Assembly (NCBI RefSeq): GCF_017310645.1
Contig: NZ_JAFLRH010000022.1
Span: 103,010 to 167,009, forward strand
Length of the DNA: 64,000 bases
Direction of reading: 5' to 3'
Origin: Paradesulfitobacterium ferrireducens
Lineage (GTDB): Bacteria > Bacillota > Desulfitobacteriia > Desulfitobacteriales > Desulfitobacteriaceae
A model generated the notes under the pieces. It ran no database searches. It was given only the letters and a program-made list of their open reading frames with translations, and was not told the origin of the DNA. Made by a program: the position numbers and the translations under genes. This document shows, piece by piece, positions 56,990 through 64,000 of this stretch (positions are counted from its first letter, which is position 1; each line of letters starts with the position of its first letter).

Positions 56990-58483
56990 TTAGTTATAGA
57001 TACCGCCGCCCAAGAATTCGCGCAAAATCGAATTAAACGGAACTTTGGCGGAATCCAGGGGTTCAAAGAAAGAAAGCAGGCGTAAGAGGTATGAGGCGGC
57101 TTCATAATTCGGACTATCCGGCGGAACGGACTGCAACAGGGGTTCGGTAAACGGGCGCAGGGCGTTTAATTCATAAAGCAGGCTCGAATTAAACATGACA
57201 TCGGCTTCTTCCTGGAAGGGGAAGATATTGGTGTTTTCTCCGCGCCTGACGCTCCACCACTGGCCTAATGTTTTATCCGGAGTGATTCCGCGGTATTTGA
57301 CATCTCTGGTCATACGGCGAATCAGGCGCACCTCTGTGGTCGGAATCCGGTTATACGAGTCCAGGTTAAGCTGAAAGAGGGCGCTGATATAAATCTTAAA
57401 CAGTTGGTCCCGCTCAAGGGAAGGAAGCAGGCGCGGGTTGAGGCCGTGGATGCCTTCAATGACCAGAATCTCGTTGGCGTCGAGGTGCATCATTTTTCCC
57501 TGAGGGCGGCGGTGTCCGGCAACGAAGTCATAGATGGGGGTTTCGACCATGCCCCCTTTAATCAGGGTCTGGATATGAGCATCAAGCAAAGGTAAATCCA
57601 AGGCTTCCAGGGCTTCAAAATCGTAATGGCCGGAGGAATCCTTCGGCGTTTCCTCGCGCGGTACGAAGTAATCATCGAGGGAAAGCGCGACCGGGCGCAG
57701 GCCGTTCACCCTCAGCTGAGTCGAGAGGCGCTGGGCAAACGTCGTTTTGCCTGAAGAAGAAGGACCGGATATGAGGATGACCCGGACATGGCGGCGTTGT
57801 TCCAGAATTCTGTCCGCGATCAGGGAGATTTTCTTTTCGTGCAAGGCTTCAGCCAGGGTGATTAACTCTTCCGAGCGGTTGGCCTTGATAATGGCATTGA
57901 CATCCCTGACTTGAGAAAGGCGCAGGTTTTCTACCCAGCGCTGGGATTCGGAAAACGTCGCCGATAATTTGGCGGGCGGCACATAGAGGGGGCAGGAATC
58001 CGGCCGGTCGTAGTCGGCATACAGGAGGATGAATCCGGGAGGGTAATGGACCAAACGGCAATGTGTGAGCGTTCCGGAACGCTCCAGTGCCGGGAAGAGG
58101 GATTTGACTTCAAAACCATCCAAGTCACAGGTGAAATACCCGTCTGAACTCGGTTTACATACAATCGGGCGGTCTGCCTTAATCCATTCTCCCAGTTTTT
58201 GCTCAATCATTTTTACTTCCCGCACGGATAGGAGGGAACCTTGCAGTTCACAATACACACCATCCAAAATGGAATGCGCAACCTTCAGGTCTTCGCCCGG
58301 GAATAAGTCGCGCACCGCCAGGACTAAACCCAGGATTATACTTTGGCGGTATTGGCGCAGACTGTTGTCAATCACAGAAGCATCACCTTCCATTGTGTTT
58401 ACTAAGTATTCAACAAGGCGGGAAAGTTTTCCTTCCGGTTCTAAGGCTTTAATGTCCTTTGTCTGAGAGTAAAGTGTATGCAC
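56990..58483 (-). CDS. Uridine kinase-like P-loop nucleoside kinase with N-terminal accessory domain
   Basis: 497 residues. The C-terminal half (about 235-430) is a PRK/uridine kinase domain with Walker A SGPSSSGKTTFAQRL, the substrate segment SLDDYFVPREETP and ILVIEGIHGLN. The N-terminal half (about 1-215) resembles the threonyl-tRNA synthetase accessory-type domain found in such clostridial proteins. It probably phosphorylates uridine/cytidine or a related nucleoside. Confidence 0.85.
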   Translation of the reverse strand: MHTLYSQTKDIKALEPEGKLSRLVEYLVNTMEGDASVIDNSLRQYRQSIILGLVLAVRDLFPGEDLKVAHSILDGVYCELQGSLLSVREVKMIEQKLGEWIKADRPIVCKPSSDGYFTCDLDGFEVKSLFPALERSGTLTHCRLVHYPPGFILLYADYDRPDSCPLYVPPAKLSATFSESQRWVENLRLSQVRDVNAIIKANRSEELITLAEALHEKKISLIADRILEQRRHVRVILISGPSSSGKTTFAQRLSTQLRVNGLRPVALSLDDYFVPREETPKDSSGHYDFEALEALDLPLLDAHIQTLIKGGMVETPIYDFVAGHRRPQGKMMHLDANEILVIEGIHGLNPRLLPSLERDQLFKIYISALFQLNLDSYNRIPTTEVRLIRRMTRDVKYRGITPDKTLGQWWSVRRGENTNIFPFQEEADVMFNSSLLYELNALRPFTEPLLQSVPPDSPNYEAASYLLRLLSFFEPLDSAKVPFNSILREFLGGGIYN

Positions 58484-58591
58484 TAATTATAACAAGAGTT
58501 GACGAATGGGTTGAATATGTTTATTTTATACTAAGACAGTTGTTTATTCTCGCATGATATAGTAGATATTTTTTATTTTGGAGGAATTACA

Positions 58592-60076
58592 TTGTACGAA
58601 AGCACACGGGGAAATCTCGAGCGCCAAACGGCGTCACAGGCCATTGCCTGGGGCATGGTACCGGGAGGAGGATTGTTTGTCCCGGAAGTTTTGCCCGCCC
58701 TGAATTGGAAAGAACTGCGCGAATTAAGTTATCAGGAACTGGCCGAACGGATTATGTCCCTGTTTTTGCCGGACATGCCGCCTGAAGTAATCTCCAAGGC
58801 TGCAGCCGTTTATGGGGGGGAGGTATTTGAGGGAGCAGACCCGGCCCCGCTGAAAACCGTCGGCCATTTTAGCGTGCTCGAACTGTGGCACGGCCCGACC
58901 GCAGCATTTAAAGATATGGCCCTGCAAGTGCTTCCGCATTTGCTGGGGGCGAGTGTGAAGCAAGTCAATCAGGGAGCGCAAGTCTTGATTCTCACGGCAA
59001 CCTCCGGGGACACGGGCAAAGCGGCGCTCGAAGGGTTCAAAAATGTGCCCGGAACCAGCATCATGGTCTTTTATCCGGACGGAGGAGTCAGTGCGGTTCA
59101 GGAAAGGCAGATGACCACAACGGATGGCAGCAATACCTATGTGGTGGCGGTTGACGGGAACTTTGACCAGTGCCAGAGTGCGGTTAAGGAAATATTTGCT
59201 TCTGAGGAGTTGCGCTCTAAGCTTGCCCAAAAGAATATGATTTTTTCCTCAGCCAACTCCATCAATTGGGGGCGGCTCCTGCCTCAGATTGTCTATTACG
59301 TATGGACTTATTTGCAGGCAGTGGAGCAGGAGAAAATCGAACCCGGTGCTCCCCTGAATGTGGTTGTGCCTACCGGCAATTTCGGCAACATCCTGGCGGG
59401 CTATTATGCGAAAAAAATGGGTATTCCCTTGGGACAGCTTATTTGCGCATCCAACAAGAATAAGGTGTTAACTGATTTCTTTGAGACCGGAGTCTATGAT
59501 ACGCAGAGGGCGTTCCATCTTACAATATCCCCATCCATGGATATTCTTATTTCAAGCAACTTCGAAAGATTTTTGTACGAAATGTGTGCAAAAGATCCGG
59601 AGAAAATTAAGGCCTGGTATCAAAGCTTGAGTGCAAGCGGAGTTTTCAAAGTAGATGAAGACACCTTGAAGAATAGCCGTCAGGAAATCTGGGCGGGTTG
59701 GGCGGATGAAAACGACGTTTTGGCTGTTATTGCCCGTGCCTTTAAGGAACACAGATACGTGTATGATCCCCATACTGCGGTTGCGGTCAAAGTGTATGAA
59801 GATTACGTGCGGGCCAGCGGAGATCATACTTATACAGCCATTGTCTCCACGGCCAGCCCTTTCAAATTTGCTTCCAGTGTGCTTGAAGCCATCAGCGGGA
59901 GTAAAAGCCCGGATGAATGGGAAGCGCTGGCGCGGTTGGAACAGGAAACCGGCTGGAAAATTCCAACCGGTCTCAAGGGTCTGAATGAAAAACCCGAGCA
60001 GCGTGTCCAAAAATGCGAACCCCAGGGGCTAAAAGAGGTCTTGCTGGAAACGTATCATCTTAATGATTTAAGCTAA
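58592..60076 (+). CDS. thrC: Threonine synthase
   Basis: 494-residue fold-type II PLP enzyme. It has YESTRGNLERQTASQAIAWG at the N terminus, GHFSVLELWHGPTAAFKDMA with the PLP lysine, TATSGDTGKAALEGFKN and VVPTGNFGNILAGYYAKKMG. It converts O-phosphohomoserine to threonine. The length is that of the long (fungal/E. coli-like) class. GGAGG precedes TTG 58592. It converges with pheA with an overlap of 9 bases. Confidence 0.95.
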   Translation: MYESTRGNLERQTASQAIAWGMVPGGGLFVPEVLPALNWKELRELSYQELAERIMSLFLPDMPPEVISKAAAVYGGEVFEGADPAPLKTVGHFSVLELWHGPTAAFKDMALQVLPHLLGASVKQVNQGAQVLILTATSGDTGKAALEGFKNVPGTSIMVFYPDGGVSAVQERQMTTTDGSNTYVVAVDGNFDQCQSAVKEIFASEELRSKLAQKNMIFSSANSINWGRLLPQIVYYVWTYLQAVEQEKIEPGAPLNVVVPTGNFGNILAGYYAKKMGIPLGQLICASNKNKVLTDFFETGVYDTQRAFHLTISPSMDILISSNFERFLYEMCAKDPEKIKAWYQSLSASGVFKVDEDTLKNSRQEIWAGWADENDVLAVIARAFKEHRYVYDPHTAVAVKVYEDYVRASGDHTYTAIVSTASPFKFASSVLEAISGSKSPDEWEALARLEQETGWKIPTGLKGLNEKPEQRVQKCEPQGLKEVLLETYHLNDLS

Positions 60077-60928
60077 CTTCGCTGCCGGGTATGAACCCAA
60101 TACCTTAAGCAAAAGCTGCTTATCCCTAAGAATCTGCAGGACTTCTTGCAAGGGTGGGAAAGAGATATGCCCTTCCACGTCGATGAAGAAAATGTACTCT
60201 CCCAGTTTTTGCTTGGAGGGCCGGGATTCAATCCGGGTTAAATTGAGCTTGCGTTCGGCAAACTCCTGCAGCACCCGGAAAAGCGCCCCCGGAGAGTTCT
60301 CGGTGGTAATGATTAAAGAGGTCTTATCCCGGCCTGTGCTTGGAGGGATATCCTGGCCTACCAAGACAAAACGGGTGGCATTGGCCGAAGCATCCTGAAT
60401 TCCGCGGGCCTGGCAATGAAGGCTATAAAGGTCGGCGGCCCGGCGGGGAGCGATCGCTGCCCAGTTCGAACCTGCCTGAGCTACTTCACGCGCGGCTTCT
60501 GCCGTGCTGGCCAGAGGTACTTGCTTGGCATGCGGCAAGTAAGTGGACAGGAATTCCCGGCATTGCCCGAGTGCCTGTTCATGGGAATAGACGCGGGTGA
60601 TCTGATTCCAGGCTAAAGGATGGGAAGTAAGCAAACACTGGGAAACCGGATGCACGAATTCCCCCACAATTAACAAGTTGTCTGCCTGTTTCAGCGTGTC
60701 CATGGTTGCCCCGACCTGCCCTTCGAGGGAATTTTCCAGCGGGGCAAAAGAGTACGTCGTTTCCACCCGGGCACAAGCCATTAAAACTTCTCGGATCGAA
60801 TGATAGGGGCGTAGTTCCCAAGTCACGGGTTGTTCTTGGCCTTGTGCCTGGTCCCTGATTACCAGGTAATCTAGCAAAGCTTCTTCCGAAAAACTTCCTT
60901 CCGGCCCGAGATAACTGATGCTAGGCAT
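60068..60928 (-). CDS. pheA: Prephenate dehydratase
   Basis: 286 residues. The catalytic domain (about 1-185) has YLGPEGSFSEEAL, FAPLENSLEGQVGATMDTL and NATRFVLVG with the TRF motif. The C-terminal ACT domain (about 200-280) contains ENSPGALFRVLQEFAERKLN and IESRP, the Phe-binding feedback segment. It makes phenylpyruvate. It follows the DAHP synthase gene by 26 bases and shares its T-box-controlled transcript. Confidence 0.95.
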   Translation of the reverse strand: MPSISYLGPEGSFSEEALLDYLVIRDQAQGQEQPVTWELRPYHSIREVLMACARVETTYSFAPLENSLEGQVGATMDTLKQADNLLIVGEFVHPVSQCLLTSHPLAWNQITRVYSHEQALGQCREFLSTYLPHAKQVPLASTAEAAREVAQAGSNWAAIAPRRAADLYSLHCQARGIQDASANATRFVLVGQDIPPSTGRDKTSLIITTENSPGALFRVLQEFAERKLNLTRIESRPSKQKLGEYIFFIDVEGHISFPPLQEVLQILRDKQLLLKVLGSYPAAKLA

Positions 60929-60954
60929 GGAGTATGCTCCTTTCGAATTTAGTT

Positions 60955-62070
60955 TTAGCGTCCGTAAGCCGCTGAATCCAGGCGGTGGGCTTTGTCCTGG
61001 AGCTGGGCTTTGATGGCATGGTCGAAGATGGAAGCGTAGATTTCACGGACTAATTCAGCGGGGCAGTTCAGTTCGGCTGCGACGCGCCCCAGGCGCTTGA
61101 TGATTTCTTGCTCCCGGTTATGGTCGCGGATACGGTCCGGGCTCTTTTCCCGCGCGATATACTTGACCACGTTCATCCGCTCAGCGATAAGCTCGATAAT
61201 CCCGCTGTCGATGGAATCGATCTTTTGGCGCAGGGAATCCAAACCGGAGCCGGCACCGTTCATGCTTCTGCCCATGGAGGCAGCGATTGTGACCAACTCA
61301 GAGGCTAATTGCTGAAGCTCACTCGGAGTTAAGGACTGAGCCCCGTCACTTTTGGCTTCTTCCGGATGCGGGTGCATTTCGATTAAGAGCCCGTCTGCTC
61401 CCGCAGCGACTGCGGCTTTGGACAAAGCGGGCACATATTCCCGGTGGCCGGCGGCATGGCTGGGGTCAACAATAACAGGCAGGTGGGAAATTTTCCGAAT
61501 CACGGCAATGGCGCTTAAATCGAGGGTATTGCGGGTACTGGTTTCAAAGGTGCGGATTCCGCGTTCACAGAGGATGACGTTCGGGTTGTGCTCAGCCAGA
61601 ATATATTCTGCAGCCGAGAGCCATTCTTCAATGGTAGCGGACAGCCCTCTTTTTAAGATCACCGGTTTGCCGGATTGTCCCGCCAGTTTGAGCAGTTGGA
61701 AATTCTGCATATTGCGGGCACCGATCTGAATCATATCCACTTGGTCATGGACTTCCTCCAAACTGGCCGGGTCGATAACTTCGGTAACGGTCAGCAAGTC
61801 ACGCTCCTTGGCGGCAGCGGTTAAATACCTGAGCCCTTCGCGGCCTAACCCCTGGAAGGCATAGGGAGAGGTGCGCGGTTTATAAACTCCGCCCCGGAGG
61901 ACCGTGCCTCCGGCCGTTTTTACAGCTGCAGCTGCTTCTTGCATCTGGAATTCAGACTCTACGGCGCAGGGGCCGGCCATAAGGATCATTTCCCGTCCCC
62001 CAACGGTCATATCTTTTACGCTGACCTCAGTTCTTTCGGGTTTGTACCCGGCTAACGGTAAGTTTTGCAT
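60955..62070 (-). CDS. aroF: Bifunctional DAHP synthase / chorismate mutase (C-terminal CM)
   Basis: About 371 residues. The DAHP synthase domain (about 1-270, KDO8P-like type) has MILMAGPCAVESEFQMQ, VLRGGVYKPRTSPYAFQG, VIDPASLEEV, PVILKRGLSATIEEWL, ILCERGIRTFE and PVIVDPSHAAGHREYV. The C-terminal chorismate mutase (AroQ type, about 285-365) has LDSLRQKIDSIDSGIIELIAE. In Bacillus-type fusions the mutase is N-terminal, so the order here differs. ATG 62070 has AAGGAGGA upstream. It commits carbon to aromatic amino acids and passes prephenate to PheA. Confidence 0.94.
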   Translation of the reverse strand: MQNLPLAGYKPERTEVSVKDMTVGGREMILMAGPCAVESEFQMQEAAAAVKTAGGTVLRGGVYKPRTSPYAFQGLGREGLRYLTAAAKERDLLTVTEVIDPASLEEVHDQVDMIQIGARNMQNFQLLKLAGQSGKPVILKRGLSATIEEWLSAAEYILAEHNPNVILCERGIRTFETSTRNTLDLSAIAVIRKISHLPVIVDPSHAAGHREYVPALSKAAVAAGADGLLIEMHPHPEEAKSDGAQSLTPSELQQLASELVTIAASMGRSMNGAGSGLDSLRQKIDSIDSGIIELIAERMNVVKYIAREKSPDRIRDHNREQEIIKRLGRVAAELNCPAELVREIYASIFDHAIKAQLQDKAHRLDSAAYGR

Positions 62071-62129
62071 TTGAAATTCCTCCTTTTCGTTTTCCACTTC
62101 GTTTTCAACCGAAATTTACGTCTTGACTC

Positions 62130-62335
62130 TACTCAAACAAAAAAGCCCACGGATTCATCCCACCTATGGGACGAAAGCCGTGGACTTCCGCGGTACCACC
62201 CAATTTGGCCTTAATAAGGCCCGCTCGAACAAAGGTGCGGGATTCTCAGGTCTTAACTCATAACCTGGTTCGTTCGGTTAAACTGTCTTCTAAAAAACAT
62301 TTACCGAACGGTGGTTTCAGAGGCCGGACTTGGGA
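62130..62335 (-). ncRNA. T-box element 2 (proximal) with terminator
   Basis: On the minus strand the T-box sequence AATTGGGTGGTACCGCGG (about 62189-62206) is followed by a terminator whose stem is CCACGG...CCGTGG (62144-62186) and a T run. A stem-III-like hairpin (CCCG / CGGG) precedes it. The upstream part lacks the usual AGTA-containing stem I, having a TTCGGT / ACCGAA hairpin instead. It may be a duplicated or degenerate T-box. Confidence 0.75.
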
Positions 62336-62344
62336 TGGAGTGTA

Positions 62345-62628
62345 TCAAAATAAAAAACTTCTCATCCCTGCAGGGACGAGAAGTTACTCGCGTTACCACC
62401 CAACTTGGCCTAAATGCCCACTCAACCAGGTACGGGACCGAGAGATCCGATACCCTCTTCCTGCTAACGGGGAAGAACCGTCCAAGCCTACTTTTGAGTT
62501 CAGCCGGAAGCTCCGGAGGGAACTTCAGTGGTTACCTCGATAGAAGAGCTTTCAGTCGATGACTCTTCCTCCCTGAAAAGCTGCAAGCCACTTACTTTTC
62601 TCCATCATTGCCTTTGGTCATTTAATTA
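62345..62628 (-). ncRNA. T-box element 1 (distal), full leader
   Basis: On the minus strand it starts with GATGGAGAAAAGTAAGTGG, typical for a T-box. Stem I has base AGTGG / CCACT and distal arm GCTTTTCAG / CTGAAAGC. The T-box motif AAGTTGGGTGGTAACGCG lies at 62389-62407, and its terminator (CTTCTCGTCCCTGCAGGGATGAGAAG, in two arms) at 62357-62385 with TTTTTT. A TTC triplet (62543-62545) lies on the 3' side of the stem I internal loop and would suit tRNA-Phe; the specifier is not certain. Confidence 0.92.
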
Positions 62629-62634
62629 TAATGT

Positions 62635-62663
62635 ATTATATGACATGAATTACGGTGTGTCAA
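62635..62663 (-). promoter_or_regulatory. Consensus sigma-A promoter of aro-pheA operon
   Basis: On the minus strand TTGACA (62658-62663) and TATAAT (62635-62640) match consensus exactly with a 17-base spacer. Transcription would start near 62628, right at the T-box leader. The promoter lies within 200 bases of the transposase gene. Confidence 0.85.
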
Positions 62664-62825
62664 CCGCTTAAACTCGGGTCTTTGACACTTGCGCTTATAT
62701 AAAAATCTCTACAAGCCTTGAAAATAGGGCTTTTTTTATTGGAAAAATGTCAAATTTTCTCCAATCCATAGTGCGTAATTTTGCGTAATGTGTTATAATG
62801 TAAGGGATTGGAGGGGATTGTTGCT

Positions 62826-64000
62826 ATGCGGCTTAGTATATCCAAGTCTAAAAATGCTACTTCGCTTTATGCCATACAATCTGTTTACGAGAACGGTAAG
62901 CGTTCCACAAAAGTTGTTGAAAAGTTAGGTACACTTGCCGAATTACAGCAAAAACTAAATGGGCGCGACCCTATTGAATGGGCTAAATCATACATAGAAG
63001 ACCTTAACGAAAAAGAGAAAGAGCAATCGCGAGAAGTCATCGTTAAATACTCGCCATCTAAAGTAATCTCCAAAGATCAACAACACTTCTTCAACGGCGG
63101 TTATCTTTTTCTCCAGCAGATCTATCACGAACTCAACCTTCATAAAGTTTCTGCTGAGATATCGAAAAAATATAAGTTCTCTTTTAATCTGAATGCTATA
63201 TTGTCACGGCTCCTTTACGGACGGATCCTTTTTCCTTCTTCCAAACTCGCTACCTATAAGCATTCCTCAAAGTTCATTGAACAAAATGACTTTGAATTGC
63301 AGCATGTATACAGAGCACTTGAAGTCATTTCCAAAGAAATGGACTTCATTCAGTCTTCTCTTTATAGCAACAGCCTCAAAATTTCAAAGAGAAACACGGG
63401 TATTCTCTATTATGACTGTACCAATTATTTCTTTGAAATCGAACAAGAAGACGGCCTTAAACAGTATGGCGCTTCAAAAGAACACCGACCGAACCCCATC
63501 ATCCAAATGGGTCTGTTCATGGATGGAGACGGCATTCCTCTTGCTTTTAGTCTCAACAGCGGCAACACGAATGAACAGATTACGCTTAAACCCTTAGAGC
63601 AAAAAATACTTTCCGATTTCAAACTTTCCAAATTTGTTGTCTGTACAGATGCCGGACTGGCTTCTGAAAAGAATAGAAGATTCAACAACGAAGGCGAACG
63701 CGCATTTATCACGACCCAATCAATTAAAAAACTAAAAAAGCATTTAAAAGAATGGTCCCTTGATTCAAAAGGCTGGCACCTTGCAGATCATGATAAAACT
63801 TATGATATCACTCAGCTTGACGAGGAAACTTATAAAGATAAATGCTTCTTTAAAGAACGCTGGATTAAAGAAAACGGCCTAGAACAAAAACTTATTGTCA
63901 CTTACTCCATCAAGTACAAAAACTATCAACGTCAAATTCGTAATTCACAAATCGAACGGGCTCAGAAATTACTCGATTCGAATCCGACTAAAATTTCAAA
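62826..64000 (+). mobile_element. IS1634/IS4-type transposase gene, 3' truncated by window
   Basis: The reading frame is open from ATG 62826 to the window end (391 codons). It starts MRLSISKSKNATSLYAIQSV and contains the DDE-type segments LYYDCTNYFFEIEQEDG, QMGLFMDGDGIPLAFSLNSG and VVCTDAGLASEKNRRF, as in IS1634-like members of the IS4 group. GGAGGGG lies upstream and an extended -10 TGTTATAAT is at 62791-62799. The terminal inverted repeat was not resolved. The gene appears intact as far as seen. Confidence 0.9.

Overview
The window looks like chromosomal DNA from a mid-GC anaerobic Firmicute, most likely a menaquinone-using, spore-forming clostridium of the Desulfitobacterium/Desulfosporosinus type. 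Supporting features are strong purine-rich ribosome binding sites, tandem T-box leaders, TPP riboswitches, oxygen-sensitive thiamine enzymes (ThiH, ThiC), corrinoid methyl transfer, the futalosine-pathway enzyme MqnA, and an in-frame UGA that reads best as selenocysteine. The genus is an inference. No rRNA, tRNA or CRISPR array was seen.

1-6.4 kb is the end of a bacterial microcompartment (BMC) operon: three BMC-H shell proteins (the first cut by the window edge), PduL phosphotransacylase, a BMC-P vertex protein, a PduP-like CoA-acylating aldehyde dehydrogenase, a PduS-like flavin/Fe-S protein, a PduT-like trimer with the pore cysteine, and a divergent acyl kinase. 6.5-11.3 kb holds a DeoR regulator, an ASRT-family small-molecule-binding protein and a complete sugar-type ABC importer. 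11.4-17.2 kb is a corrinoid methyl-transfer module: two UroD-fold methyltransferases, a corrinoid protein, a methyl-THF methyltransferase and a RACo-type activator. 17.2-19.9 kb encodes LutC and a fused LutB-LutA protein. Together these suggest import of a methoxylated polyol- or sugar-like compound, O-demethylation to methyl-THF, oxidation of the carbon skeleton in the BMC, and lactate oxidation by Lut. The BMC signature enzyme lies outside the window.

20-30.5 kb is mixed housekeeping: HAD phosphatase, RidA, Ski2-like helicase, Crp/Fnr regulator, ComFB, a probable thioredoxin-fold selenoprotein, GH18 hydrolase and asparaginase, with two large structured noncoding stretches. 30.5-39.3 kb is thiamine metabolism: a TPP riboswitch with thiS-thiG-thiH-thiD2/thiE-thiC on the plus strand, and a second TPP riboswitch with an HMP-type ABC transporter on the minus strand. 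A sequence resembling an IS200/IS605 right end and a small membrane-protein frame lie between them.

39.5-58.5 kb carries menG/ubiE, DNA repair genes (alkA-like, nth), an eroded APC permease, a DapL-like aminotransferase, c-di-GMP enzymes (GGDEF, HD-GYP), VanW and several membrane or exported proteins, mqnA, a GIY-YIG protein and a uridine-kinase-like protein. 58.6-62.7 kb is amino-acid biosynthesis: thrC, and a minus-strand DAHP synthase/chorismate mutase plus pheA behind a consensus promoter and two T-box antiterminators. The window ends inside an IS1634/IS4-type transposase gene.

The most interesting items are the UGA-containing redox gene with a SECIS-like hairpin and a CsoR/CstR-like operator, the BMC/methyltransferase/Lut gene neighbourhood, and a two-copy intergenic element (22.36 and 54.71 kb) whose stems differ in sequence but keep pairing while the junction sequences are identical.
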